From: Leptospira bouyouniensis
GTDB taxonomy: Bacteria > Spirochaetota > Leptospiria > Leptospirales > Leptospiraceae
Assembly (NCBI RefSeq): GCF_004769525.1
Contig: NZ_RQFT01000015.1
Coordinates: 1-64,000 of the forward strand
Length of the DNA: 64,000 nt
Reading direction: 5' to 3'
Shown: one piece after another, positions 16,499-23,999 of the stretch
Numbering within the stretch: position 1 is the first letter of the stretch
Layout: the number at the start of each line of letters is the position of its first letter
Notes under the pieces: model-generated
The model's database searches: none
The model's input: the letters and a program-made list of their open reading frames with translations, nothing else
Told to the model about the DNA's origin: nothing
Translations under genes and position numbers: made by a program

Positions 16499-16765
16499 CT
16501 AAAGTTTGAATTCCTCTCTGAGTTTCTTTTTTAATTCAGTTAATTCGTTAATTTCTTTTTTTAATTCAATCATCATGGATAAAAGCATGGAGTCAATTGG
16601 ATAAGGAAGTGATGCCATCACACCAGCTTGTACTTGTAATTTCGCAGTACGTATGAGATCATCGAAAATTTCTTGGTCTGCTTTACGAAGGGCTCTTCGA
16701 AAGTCAGATAAGTTTTCTTCGATTTGTAACATTTGGCGTGAGTAGGGGGATATGGTTCTGCCCAT
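16499..16765 (-). CDS. Small helical protein of the polymerase operon
   Basis: An 88-residue protein starting at ATG 16765, one base after the stop of the RecA-like gene and with AGGAGC upstream; a longer frame overlaps that gene and is rejected. It is predicted almost entirely helical, with an amphipathic C-terminal helix (ELKKEINELTELKKKL) that could be a coiled coil. The tight spacing between a RecA-like gene and a polymerase gene suggests an accessory or bridging subunit; this is inference. No family recognised. Confidence 0.75.
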   Translation of the reverse strand: MGRTISPYSRQMLQIEENLSDFRRALRKADQEIFDDLIRTAKLQVQAGVMASLPYPIDSMLLSMMIELKKEINELTELKKKLREEFKL

Positions 16766-16766
16766 T

Positions 16767-17372
16767 TTATGCTCCTGTGATAGATGTTTTTCTTGTACGG
16801 ATCCTTGAGAGTCCTTTTTCTGTTTTGAGTTCCCATAAGGTTTGGGAAACTCGTAATAGTTTTGGGAAAAAAAGTTTGAAATTCTGATGTGAGTAAGTCC
16901 ATGATTCAATGATGAGCAGGGGAATATTTTCTTCGGGGAACTTTTCTATAAAACCTAACATTAAGTTTAACAAATAAATTCCTTCGTCATCTTTTACATC
17001 TCCATCTAAGAATTGTTTGCAGGGAGCTAACAAAAAGTATACGGTATTCTCTCTTTTTCTCTTTAAGATATTTTGTAGGGCATCTAGGATTTGGTAAGGG
17101 GTGAAGGCTCTTTGGATTTGAATTTGTTCCAAAAAAGGTTCTGGTGCCAGGTTTTGTTTTCTGGTTTCTTCTGTGATGGTGAAGGGATTAAAGCGGATGG
17201 CACAATCCAGGTTGAATACCTGAAACCCTGAACAAACAAGTGCATATTGCCAGTAGTGGGCGAGTTTGTACATCCCTCGTTCTCCTGTCAAAAGACCTAA
17301 GTCCTTTTGGTTCCAGTTTTGTATGGGTTCGTAGATATTTGTGGAAGAGTGGGATTGTTCCGCAAGGTCCAT
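16767..17372 (-). CDS. Rad51/RecA-like protein with degenerate P-loop
   Basis: A 201-residue protein if started at ATG 17372; the frame is open to 17594 but the extra N-terminus looks non-coding. It has a RecA-fold layout: LLTGERGMYKLAHYW (residues 27-41) where a Walker A loop belongs, then FNLDCAIRFNPF, QIQRAFTPYQILDAL, and hydrophobic strands VYFLLAPC and IPLLIIES. The P-loop keeps Gly and Lys but has Tyr for Gly and Leu for Thr/Ser, so ATPase activity is doubtful. Established parallel: ImuA/SulA-type RecA relatives sit with error-prone polymerases. A regulatory or loading role for the polymerase is inferred. Confidence 0.72.
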   Translation of the reverse strand: MDLAEQSHSSTNIYEPIQNWNQKDLGLLTGERGMYKLAHYWQYALVCSGFQVFNLDCAIRFNPFTITEETRKQNLAPEPFLEQIQIQRAFTPYQILDALQNILKRKRENTVYFLLAPCKQFLDGDVKDDEGIYLLNLMLGFIEKFPEENIPLLIIESWTYSHQNFKLFFPKLLRVSQTLWELKTEKGLSRIRTRKTSITGA

Positions 17373-18062
17373 GATACTACTTATATGTATAGCAAAAATA
17401 TGTAAAGTTAAAATTGTATTCAGTGACTTTTTTCCCTCCGTGTAAAATTTTTTGGTGGGTAAGAAGGCGGTAAGATTGGGAGAGAAATGGAGAGACCACG
17501 ATAAATAATGAGACATAATAAGACAAAATGAAGCCTCATCAGTGAAACTAGGATTGAGTGACAGATACAAATCCCTTGTTTCCATCCGAAGCAAAAGATC
17601 GTTTGGTACGGTTTTTACTAGCGAGTGAAAACAACAATGAGCGTAAAAAGGGAGACGAACAAAATAGGTGGAGAAAAGAAAAAGGTGGGAATATTGGAAT
17701 TTAAAAAGAAAAGAAGGAAATCGATTTCGGAACCTATCTCGACCAAAGGGAATTTTACATTCAATGAGAAAATAGAAATGAGATCATCCTTGAAACAAGA
17801 ATTGATAAGTCAGTCGTTTGTCTCGACACACGGAAAAGTATGGATGAAGATGATTACCTAACAGCTGTAAAATCAATGATCAAAAGGGATCTTTCGGCTT
17901 TGTTAGTATACGATGATTCACAACAAGAGAGGAGATTGAAAACTGTTTCAATCATATTTAGGCCAGAAGTATCCTTCGTGCATTCAATCGAGGAAGGCAG
18001 TGAAGCAAACGACCATCACAAATTTGAAAAAAGTATGGTGGTCGTTCGAAATGATTTGAAAA
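17373..18062. other. Region without a confident gene upstream of the polymerase operon
   Basis: Two short plus-strand frames occur: 17625-17861, very Lys-rich, and 17840-18133, beginning MDEDDYLTAVKSMIKRD with fairly protein-like composition. They overlap in different frames. They may be remnants of a decayed gene or chance frames; neither matches a family I know. I looked for the Leptospira LexA-type palindrome (TTTG-N5-CAAA) ahead of the RecA-like gene and saw no clear match. Confidence 0.35.
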
Positions 18063-18440
18063 TTAAAGTTGTGGTACTTCTCCGACTGTTTTTACTCCCG
18101 TCACAAAGTATCGCGTTTCAGCAAAACAACTAAAAGGAACACCGATGTGTTCTTCATATTCAAGAACCACACGTTTGCCAATGGATGCATTGAGTTCTTC
18201 GGCTATGGATTCATTACGAATACTGAAGTAGAATTTTTCCGTCATGGTCCCAGGCATTGTGACAAGAGCCATTTCCCCTTCCCAAGTTTTGCAGACCCAA
18301 CCCTTTTTGGAAAGTTTTTGAATGTAACCTGCACGGTCCCCTTCTGAATAACTCCAAGTGAGAGTAAGCCAAGTATATCCCGCGAATAAAACAGCGAGAA
18401 GGATGAGGAACAAACTGAAACGAACGATGAATTTACCCAT
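18063..18440 (-). CDS. Conserved small membrane-anchored protein
   Basis: A 125-residue protein starting at ATG 18440; the frame runs further upstream through the GC-rich element but that part is not credible. A single N-terminal membrane segment (residues 5-25) is followed by SEGDRAGYIQKLSKKGWVCKTWEGEM, split here by wording only. This S-x-G-x-RAG-x-x-x-K-SKKG...KTWEGE pattern belongs to a conserved small family often mislabelled as 6-phosphogluconate dehydrogenase; it has no dehydrogenase motifs. Function unknown; the soluble part probably lies outside the cytoplasm. Confidence 0.75.
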   Translation of the reverse strand: MGKFIVRFSLFLILLAVLFAGYTWLTLTWSYSEGDRAGYIQKLSKKGWVCKTWEGEMALVTMPGTMTEKFYFSIRNESIAEELNASIGKRVVLEYEEHIGVPFSCFAETRYFVTGVKTVGEVPQL

Positions 18441-18499
18441 ATAGATCCTGAAGTTTTCCAAAAGATGAGAAACTTTCAAGACAATATTTTGAAAATGAG

Positions 18500-18622
18500 T
18501 AGGGAAAGCAATGCTTGAGGCAAGAAAACTCCGCGCCAGGGAGACGGAGGGCTTGGTCGGAGGAGGCGCTTGCCTGGGACGACGGGAGCGAATGCGGACC
18601 CCGGAGTCGCCCGGTCCTTTTT
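18500..18622 (+). ncRNA. GC-rich element ending in a terminator: candidate small RNA
   Basis: About 120 bp of strikingly GC-rich sequence in an AT-rich intergenic region. It has several short hairpins (for example AGGC-GCTT-GCCT) and ends with GGACC (18596-18600)/GGTCC (18613-18617) followed by TTTTT, the form of a plus-strand intrinsic terminator. It does not match tmRNA, RNase P, SRP RNA or tRNA by eye. It may be a small RNA or a GC-rich interspersed repeat. Confidence 0.4.
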
Positions 18623-18772
18623 CTATGGGAGTTTGTTCTTCAGAATGGATCGGAGGCGCCCCATCACTTTGGAAAGGTTTGTGAAAGTGAAAATATGAAC
18701 TTTTGAAAAAAAAAATAGAGAATCTAAAAGTGGAGCTTGTGAAAAAACTACTTTCGTGGTAGAGGAAAGTTA

Positions 18773-18801
18773 TTGGGTGGCGGGTCCAGTTCCCCACCCA
18801 A
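18773..18801. repeat. 8-bp-stem hairpin upstream of the LpoB-like gene
   Basis: TTGGGTGG (18773-18780) and CCACCCAA (18794-18801) form a perfect stem with a 13-nt loop, in the leader region of the gene starting at 18866. No T-run follows, so it is not a simple terminator; an operator or mRNA leader structure is possible. Confidence 0.4.
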
Positions 18802-18865
18802 ATCGGGCGGGGATATTACTACAAACTTCTTGCCAAACACCCAATCGTTCACCAAACTAACATCT

Positions 18866-19432
18866 ATGCAAAAGAAATTCCTCTTGTTTCTCCTTTCGTT
18901 TTTCATTGTTAACTGCTCTACAGCCACTTCGTATTCCAAACCAGAAAATGCAAAGGCCACCAAACAATGGGGAGTTGTTGAAGTAAAAGAAACTGTGAAA
19001 AGTATGAGCCATTCATTATCAGTATATTATAAAACAGAATTAAAGGGTGGTTATTTTGAATGGAGACCATTACAAAATAGTACGTCAGAACATATTGATA
19101 CAAAACTCATCACCAATGAAATTTTAAACCAACTTACAAAAGAAAAAGTTCCATTTGTAGATACAACAATTAGGGAAGATGCAACAAAGGAAATGGCTTT
19201 TGGAAAAACAGGAATGGTATCGTCAGATTCTCGTTTGGCGGTAGGCAAATTTAAGTCACCTTCACATCAAATTAAAGGTGAGATCAACGAAGTTGTGAAT
19301 TATGAATCTGGAAACAAAATTCAATACATCACGGTAACATTGTTTTTAGTGAGTTTGGAAACCAATCAAATTGTTTGGTCGGAACAAACCAATTTCCTAA
19401 AGAAAAGCCGTGTGGAAGGTTACGGATTCTGA
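18866..19432 (+). CDS. LpoB-like lipoprotein
   Basis: A 188-residue lipoprotein: MQKKFLLFLLSFFIVNC, Cys at 17. The mature part follows the LpoB/YcfM-type layout: a helical pair (TNEILNQLTKEKVPFVDTT), then SHQIKGEINEVVN and a closing ITVTLFLVSLETNQIVWSE strand pair. LpoB proteins activate penicillin-binding proteins from the outer membrane; in spirochaetes the partner is not established. ATG 18866 is chosen because the upstream extension crosses a hairpin. Its 3' end overlaps the convergent COG3014 gene by 13 bp. The association of these two families is recurrent in bacteria. Confidence 0.78.
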   Translation: MQKKFLLFLLSFFIVNCSTATSYSKPENAKATKQWGVVEVKETVKSMSHSLSVYYKTELKGGYFEWRPLQNSTSEHIDTKLITNEILNQLTKEKVPFVDTTIREDATKEMAFGKTGMVSSDSRLAVGKFKSPSHQIKGEINEVVNYESGNKIQYITVTLFLVSLETNQIVWSEQTNFLKKSRVEGYGF

Positions 19433-20706
19433 CCATCCGGAACAAATCCAAAACGAACTTTGATCTTTCCGATAGCGGGAGTGAGGTGGTATGTGACTGG
19501 TCCTTGGTTTGAGGTAAGGATCGGTGCTTTCAATTTGGCTTTGGATTTTCCAATCCAAACATACTCAGGAAAAAAACGTACATAACGGTATTCGTTGGAT
19601 ACGTCCAAGTCTTCTTTGATGTTTTCTTTTGTTTGACGAATGGATGTACTTACCCACTCAGTTCCCAATTGGAATCCAACAATCATTGTGATGATCCCAA
19701 GTCCTGCAATGTCTTCGGAATGGACTTCCGCTCCCACATATACCAATCCTGCACCTAATGCAATGATTGTGGCACTGGCAATAATGGAACCTGTGACTTT
19801 TAATGTACCCTTGGTTCCTTCTTTGATCGCTGTTGCTGACATCAACTGAAAGTATTTAGAATCTTGAATGAGTTCGGAGATTTCGTTGTCACGGATGAGG
19901 TGGCGTTCATACCATCCAAGAGTACCTTTTTCTAAACTTAGAGATACCGTTTTGTTATTGTCGACTAAGAGAAGAGTACTTTGTCTTCCGGAAGTTTTGA
20001 ATTTGAGATTCCGAAGACCACGAATAAAATTGAGATTCGCAGAAGGGTCCATTTCTGGTTCAGCACCTGGACCACCAAAGATAAAAATAAATTCACCATC
20101 AGTAGGTACCCCTTCTGTCGCAAAAGAACGAATGGAATGTGATTGGGATTTTAATTGTGTTGCCTTTCGAAAATCCACCATTGCTTCCTCTTTAGATCCT
20201 GTGGCGAGCCAAAGAGAGGCAAGTAATAGGCGTAAGGTGGGATCATCAAATTGACCTTCGGCACTCCACTCCCCACTGAGTAAATTACCAGCATATCTTG
20301 CTTGGATTTTTGCTTTTTCATACTCTTCTACACGAGCATAATAAAGTCCAAGTAAAATGTGGAGGTAAATGATTTCTGCTTCAGAGGCATAATAACCGTC
20401 TTCTGATTCCATATAAAAAAATGATTTTAAAGAACGAGTAGCACTAAAACGCAATCGTTCCTTACTTTCTTCAGCTAAAGATTCAAGATCAGAAAATTTT
20501 GTTCCACCATTTAAGAAGGAAAGATGAGCTTTTTCTAATACAGCGATAAACCCTTTTCTTTCATTGCGAGGTAGGGTAGTTAAAGCATCGTTTATATTTG
20601 CTTTTTTATAAGACTTTAGGGATTCTTCATAATCTTTGCGTTTGGCGAGGCTTGTACATTGGATAGAGAAAAAAAGAAATAAAACGGATAGGAAAAGGAC
20701 ACGCAT
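19420..20706 (-). CDS. COG3014-family TPR lipoprotein
   Basis: A 428-residue protein with lipoprotein signal MRVLFLSVLFLFFSIQC. Residues about 20-210 contain TPR-like helices, including LHILLGLYYARVEEYEKAKIQARYAGNLL and LLLASLWLATGSKEEAMVDFRKA. A Gly-rich hydrophobic segment near 310-345 is followed by a beta-rich C-terminus. This is the COG3014 pattern, a family found next to LpoB-like lipoproteins and presumed to act in envelope or peptidoglycan assembly. Here the LpoB-like gene is convergent, ending 13 bp inside it. Confidence 0.8.
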   Translation of the reverse strand: MRVLFLSVLFLFFSIQCTSLAKRKDYEESLKSYKKANINDALTTLPRNERKGFIAVLEKAHLSFLNGGTKFSDLESLAEESKERLRFSATRSLKSFFYMESEDGYYASEAEIIYLHILLGLYYARVEEYEKAKIQARYAGNLLSGEWSAEGQFDDPTLRLLLASLWLATGSKEEAMVDFRKATQLKSQSHSIRSFATEGVPTDGEFIFIFGGPGAEPEMDPSANLNFIRGLRNLKFKTSGRQSTLLLVDNNKTVSLSLEKGTLGWYERHLIRDNEISELIQDSKYFQLMSATAIKEGTKGTLKVTGSIIASATIIALGAGLVYVGAEVHSEDIAGLGIITMIVGFQLGTEWVSTSIRQTKENIKEDLDVSNEYRYVRFFPEYVWIGKSKAKLKAPILTSNQGPVTYHLTPAIGKIKVRFGFVPDGQNP

Positions 20707-20738
20707 CTGGCATATCCTTCTCCTATTTTAGATATTGT

Positions 20739-22985
20739 CTATTCGAAATACGATTTGAGACCCGATTCAAATTCTACTTCTAATGATTTTGTTGTCCATT
20801 CCCAGTGAAACCCTTCCCCTTTCACGGAAAGAGAAGATTTTGCGCTGGAAGACCCGAGAGGGAAAAAAGACAATCCTTTTGTTGTAAAGGACTCGTTTAC
20901 CTTAGTTTCGTTACTTGGTAAAAAACTTACGATAAAACTCGCACCAGTTTCTCCAAAACACAAGGCATCAAGTCTTTGCACTTTTGTTTGAAGGGCTTTG
21001 AGATTTACCTCGATTCCTTTTTTCCCCGTGATGACAATTTTTGCCAATGCCACTAGGAGGCCACCGAGTGACAGGTCTTTGGCGGAGGTGAGGAGTCCCT
21101 TTTTACGGCATTCAATAAGGGTGTCGATGGTTTGTTTTTCCGTTTCCAAAGAAATTTTTGGGATCACACCAGTATCTAAGCCTTGCGATCTGTACAAATA
21201 TTCAGACGCAGAGATCGTTGGTTGGAAATCTCCAACAAGTGCATATTTCACAGTTTCGTTTGTTTTCGGAAATGTACGAAGTCCCTTTGCCACATCGTCA
21301 ATCACTCCCACCATACCAATGGTAGGAGTTGGAAACACTGGGCCTTCTTGGGATTCATTGTAAAAGGATACGTTTCCACCAGTAACTGGTAAACCAAGGT
21401 AACGACAAGCATCCCCAAGCCCTCTCACACATTCACTAAACACATAATAGTTTTCAGGGATATAGGGATTCCCAAAGTTTAGGTTATTGGTCACTCCATA
21501 AGGTTCGGCACCCGTTGCGGCTACGTTTCTTGCTGATTCACAAACAGCAATTTGTGCTCCTTCGTATGGGTTAAGAAACGTATAACGGGAGTTACAGTCT
21601 GTGGCAACAGCAATTCCTTTTTTTGTTCCAGGGATACGGACAAGACCACCGTCTTCTCCAGGTTCGACTACTTTTACAAGTCCCACTTCTGTGTCATATT
21701 GTTCATAAAGAGGACGTCTCGAACTGATATTGAGAGAAGAAAGAAGGCTATTTAAAGTCTGAGGGACAGTATCTGGTTTTAGATCAGGGATTGTGTTGGG
21801 ATCAAATTTTACCACCTCATCGAGATAAGACGGTCTTTTTTCTTCCCTTACATACCGAGGAGCGCCACCACCAAGGACGAGCGATTCAGCTGGGATTTCT
21901 GCTTTGAGGGATCCATTTTTTCGGATGCGTAAGATTCCGTCAGCAGTAACCGTTCCAATTTCCACGGCATTTAACCCCCATTTGTGGAAGATGGAAACAA
22001 GCTCTCCTTCTTTTCCTACTTCTGGGATGACTAACATCCGTTCTTGGGATTCGGATAACATAATTTCGTAGGCGTTCATATCAGATTCACGCAGAGGAAC
22101 CTTGTCTAGGTCCACATCCATTCCTGTTTTCCCTTTGGCACTCATTTCAGAAGTGGCACAAGAAATCCCTGCCGCTCCCATATCTTGGATGCCCACAAGT
22201 AAATTCTTTTGAATGGCTTCAAGAGATGCTTCCATTAGGAGTTTTTCCATAAAGGGATCTCCCACTTGTACTGCGGATCTTTTTTCTTCTGATTCTTTGG
22301 TGAGGTCTTTGGAGGCAAAACTTGCTCCATGGATTCCGTCACGTCCCGTGGTCGCACCAACGATATAAACTTTGTTTCCAACTTTTCCTTTGGTAGAAGC
22401 AGAAGCCATTTCGTTGTGTTTGGCGATTCCGACAGTCATTGCATTCACAAGAGGGTTTTTTGTGAAAGATGGGTGGATGAAAAGTTCTCCACCTCCAACA
22501 GCAATGCCAAGGGAGTTTCCATAATCGCCAATGCCTTTCACGGCACGAGTGAGTAGGTATTTGTTTCGTGGTTCTTTTGGATCACCAAACCGGAGTGAGT
22601 TGAGGGATGTTATGGGACGAGCGCCCATTGTAAAAATATCACGCATGATCCCACCCACACCGGTTGCGGCACCTTGGTATGGTTCTACGGCTGTTGGGTG
22701 GTTGTGGCTTTCAATCTTAAAGACCACGGCAAGGCCATCACCAATGTCCATGGCACCCGCATTTTCTTCTCCAGCCTGTGCGAGTAGTTTGTCAGATTTA
22801 GTGGGAAGTGTTTTTAATTTTAATATAGAATTTTTATAAGAGCAGTGTTCCGACCACATGGCAGAAAAAATTCCAAGTTCAGTTGAGTTTGGAATCCTTC
22901 CTAAGATTTTTTGAATTTCAACAAATTCAGTTTCGGTAAGTCCGTGTTCTTTTGCTTCTTCCAGACTAACTTTCTCTTTTTCCAT
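20739..22985 (-). CDS. purL: Phosphoribosylformylglycinamidine synthase II (PurL)
   Basis: A 748-residue small-type PurL, the ATP-dependent subunit that converts FGAR to FGAM in purine biosynthesis together with PurQ and PurS, not seen here. Hallmarks: GIFSAMWSEHCSYKNS near the N-terminus (catalytic His), FKIESHNHPTAVEPYQGAATGVGG, QDMGAAGISCATSEM, and the second AIR-synthase-like half with VTGGNVSFYNE. ATG 22985 with AAGGAAA upstream is chosen over a longer frame. Its start is 10 bp from the stop of the flavin reductase gene, so the two probably share a transcript. Confidence 0.96.
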   Translation of the reverse strand: MEKEKVSLEEAKEHGLTETEFVEIQKILGRIPNSTELGIFSAMWSEHCSYKNSILKLKTLPTKSDKLLAQAGEENAGAMDIGDGLAVVFKIESHNHPTAVEPYQGAATGVGGIMRDIFTMGARPITSLNSLRFGDPKEPRNKYLLTRAVKGIGDYGNSLGIAVGGGELFIHPSFTKNPLVNAMTVGIAKHNEMASASTKGKVGNKVYIVGATTGRDGIHGASFASKDLTKESEEKRSAVQVGDPFMEKLLMEASLEAIQKNLLVGIQDMGAAGISCATSEMSAKGKTGMDVDLDKVPLRESDMNAYEIMLSESQERMLVIPEVGKEGELVSIFHKWGLNAVEIGTVTADGILRIRKNGSLKAEIPAESLVLGGGAPRYVREEKRPSYLDEVVKFDPNTIPDLKPDTVPQTLNSLLSSLNISSRRPLYEQYDTEVGLVKVVEPGEDGGLVRIPGTKKGIAVATDCNSRYTFLNPYEGAQIAVCESARNVAATGAEPYGVTNNLNFGNPYIPENYYVFSECVRGLGDACRYLGLPVTGGNVSFYNESQEGPVFPTPTIGMVGVIDDVAKGLRTFPKTNETVKYALVGDFQPTISASEYLYRSQGLDTGVIPKISLETEKQTIDTLIECRKKGLLTSAKDLSLGGLLVALAKIVITGKKGIEVNLKALQTKVQRLDALCFGETGASFIVSFLPSNETKVNESFTTKGLSFFPLGSSSAKSSLSVKGEGFHWEWTTKSLEVEFESGLKSYFE

Positions 22986-22995
22986 GTTTGTTTCC

Positions 22996-23475
22996 TTAAA
23001 CGAGTTCCCTATAATTGCGATTGAAATAGAGGAGAGGAGAACCTTCTTTAGTGGCCACAGCTTCCACAAGTCCGATAAGGATCCAATGGTCGCCAGCATC
23101 AATGATTTGGTGCACAAGGCAGTCCAATGAAGCCAAACATCCCTGTAAAATGGGGGCTCCGGTGGAAAGTTTTCTTGGGTTTAGGCCTTCCAAAACAACC
23201 GCTTTGTCCAGGGAACCAGAAGCAAAATCAGCGGAAATTTGTTTTTGTTCGGAAGAAAGAATATTCACAGCAAACTTTCCCGCCGATTCGATTGCCTCTT
23301 TCGCCTTCGAAAGTTTCGCCAAACAGAATAAAACTAACGGTGGTTCTAAGGACACAGATGAAAAACTGGAAACGGTCACTCCGCCTTTTTGGTCCGAGGA
23401 TTCGTAGGTGATAACGGAAACTCCCGATGCCCAAAGGGAAAGGGAAGTTTTGAATTGGTCGATGGATGCTGGCAT
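22996..23475 (-). CDS. Flavin reductase-like domain protein
   Basis: A 159-residue single-domain protein of the flavin reductase-like FMN-binding split barrel family. It has FKTSLSLWASGVSVITYES at the N-terminus, GVTVSSFSSVSLEPPLVLFCLAK in the flavin-contacting strand, KFAVNILS, and DHWILIGLVEAV near the end. Such proteins reduce FMN or FAD with NAD(P)H, sometimes for a partner monooxygenase, but no partner is nearby. It lies directly upstream of purL on the same strand and is divergent from the Fur-type regulator. Confidence 0.88.
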   Translation of the reverse strand: MPASIDQFKTSLSLWASGVSVITYESSDQKGGVTVSSFSSVSLEPPLVLFCLAKLSKAKEAIESAGKFAVNILSSEQKQISADFASGSLDKAVVLEGLNPRKLSTGAPILQGCLASLDCLVHQIIDAGDHWILIGLVEAVATKEGSPLLYFNRNYRELV

Positions 23476-23581
23476 AAGGACTCCGTATTGACAAATATCA
23501 ATTTCTGGAAGGATTCTAAAATCGAAATTCCAATTGACCCCATACTATTTTTAGGAGTCTCATAAGGGAAAGGGATTTCCT

Positions 23582-23956
23582 ATGAAAGCACTGACAAAAC
23601 ACAGAGAATTGATTTTACAAGACCTGAAAGAAAGACACGACCATCCCACAGCGAAGATGGTATTTGAGTCTGTCCGGGACAAAGCAGATAAAATCAGTTT
23701 TGCCACGGTTTACAACTCTTTGGAATACTTAGTCGACCACAAACTGGTGAACAAACTCAATATCGAATCGGAATCAGTTCGTTACGATGCCTTTCTTGAC
23801 AACCATTCCCATTTGATTTGCCATTCTTGTGGGACCATTCTTGATGTTCCTGCTCTGGGACTCAGCGAAACTACAGACTGGAAGGCGATGGGATTTGTGG
23901 CAGACCACATTGATATTGTCGTTTCTGGCACTTGTTCTTCTTGTAAGTCCCACTAA
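23582..23956 (+). CDS. Fur/PerR family metalloregulator
   Basis: A 124-residue Fur-superfamily repressor, slightly short. HPTAKMVFESVRDKADKISFATVYNSLEYL is the winged helix; SHLICHSCG and GTCSSCKSH give two CxxC pairs (80/83 and 118/121) for the structural zinc, as in PerR. DNHSHL and DHIDIV supply candidate regulatory metal ligands. Leptospira have several PerR/Fur paralogues, so PerR is likely but not certain. It starts 107 bp from the divergent flavin reductase gene and could control it. Confidence 0.88.
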   Translation: MKALTKHRELILQDLKERHDHPTAKMVFESVRDKADKISFATVYNSLEYLVDHKLVNKLNIESESVRYDAFLDNHSHLICHSCGTILDVPALGLSETTDWKAMGFVADHIDIVVSGTCSSCKSH

Positions 23957-23969
23957 AATGTAATCGATC

Positions 23970-23986
23970 GGGAGGTTTCCCCTCCC
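23970..23986 (+). repeat. GGGAGG/CCTCCC hairpin between regulator and mutL
   Basis: A 6-bp perfect stem with a 5-nt loop, 14 bp after the regulator's stop and 14 bp before the mutL ATG. There is no T-run, so termination would be weak; it could hide a GGAGG ribosome binding sequence. Confidence 0.4.
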
Positions 23987-23999
23987 AAGCTTGCCTTAT

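Noticed and set aside
16767..17594. Full 275-residue frame for the RecA-like protein
   Set aside because: The first 74 residues lack protein-like character; ATG 17372 gives the normal distance to the P-loop region.
16767..17640. LexA (SOS) box ahead of the polymerase operon
   Set aside because: No clear TTTG-N5-CAAA palindrome found by eye; SOS control is therefore not claimed.
18063..18440. 6-phosphogluconate dehydrogenase
   Set aside because: The conserved small family is sometimes labelled so, but it is far too short and has no dehydrogenase motifs.
18500..18622. rRNA, tmRNA, RNase P or SRP RNA in the GC-rich island
   Set aside because: None of the characteristic motifs of those RNAs can be seen.
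18441..18797. N-terminal extension of the 125-residue membrane protein through the GC-rich element
   Set aside because: It would put about 120 disordered residues ahead of a normal membrane anchor and reads the antisense of the terminator-like hairpin.
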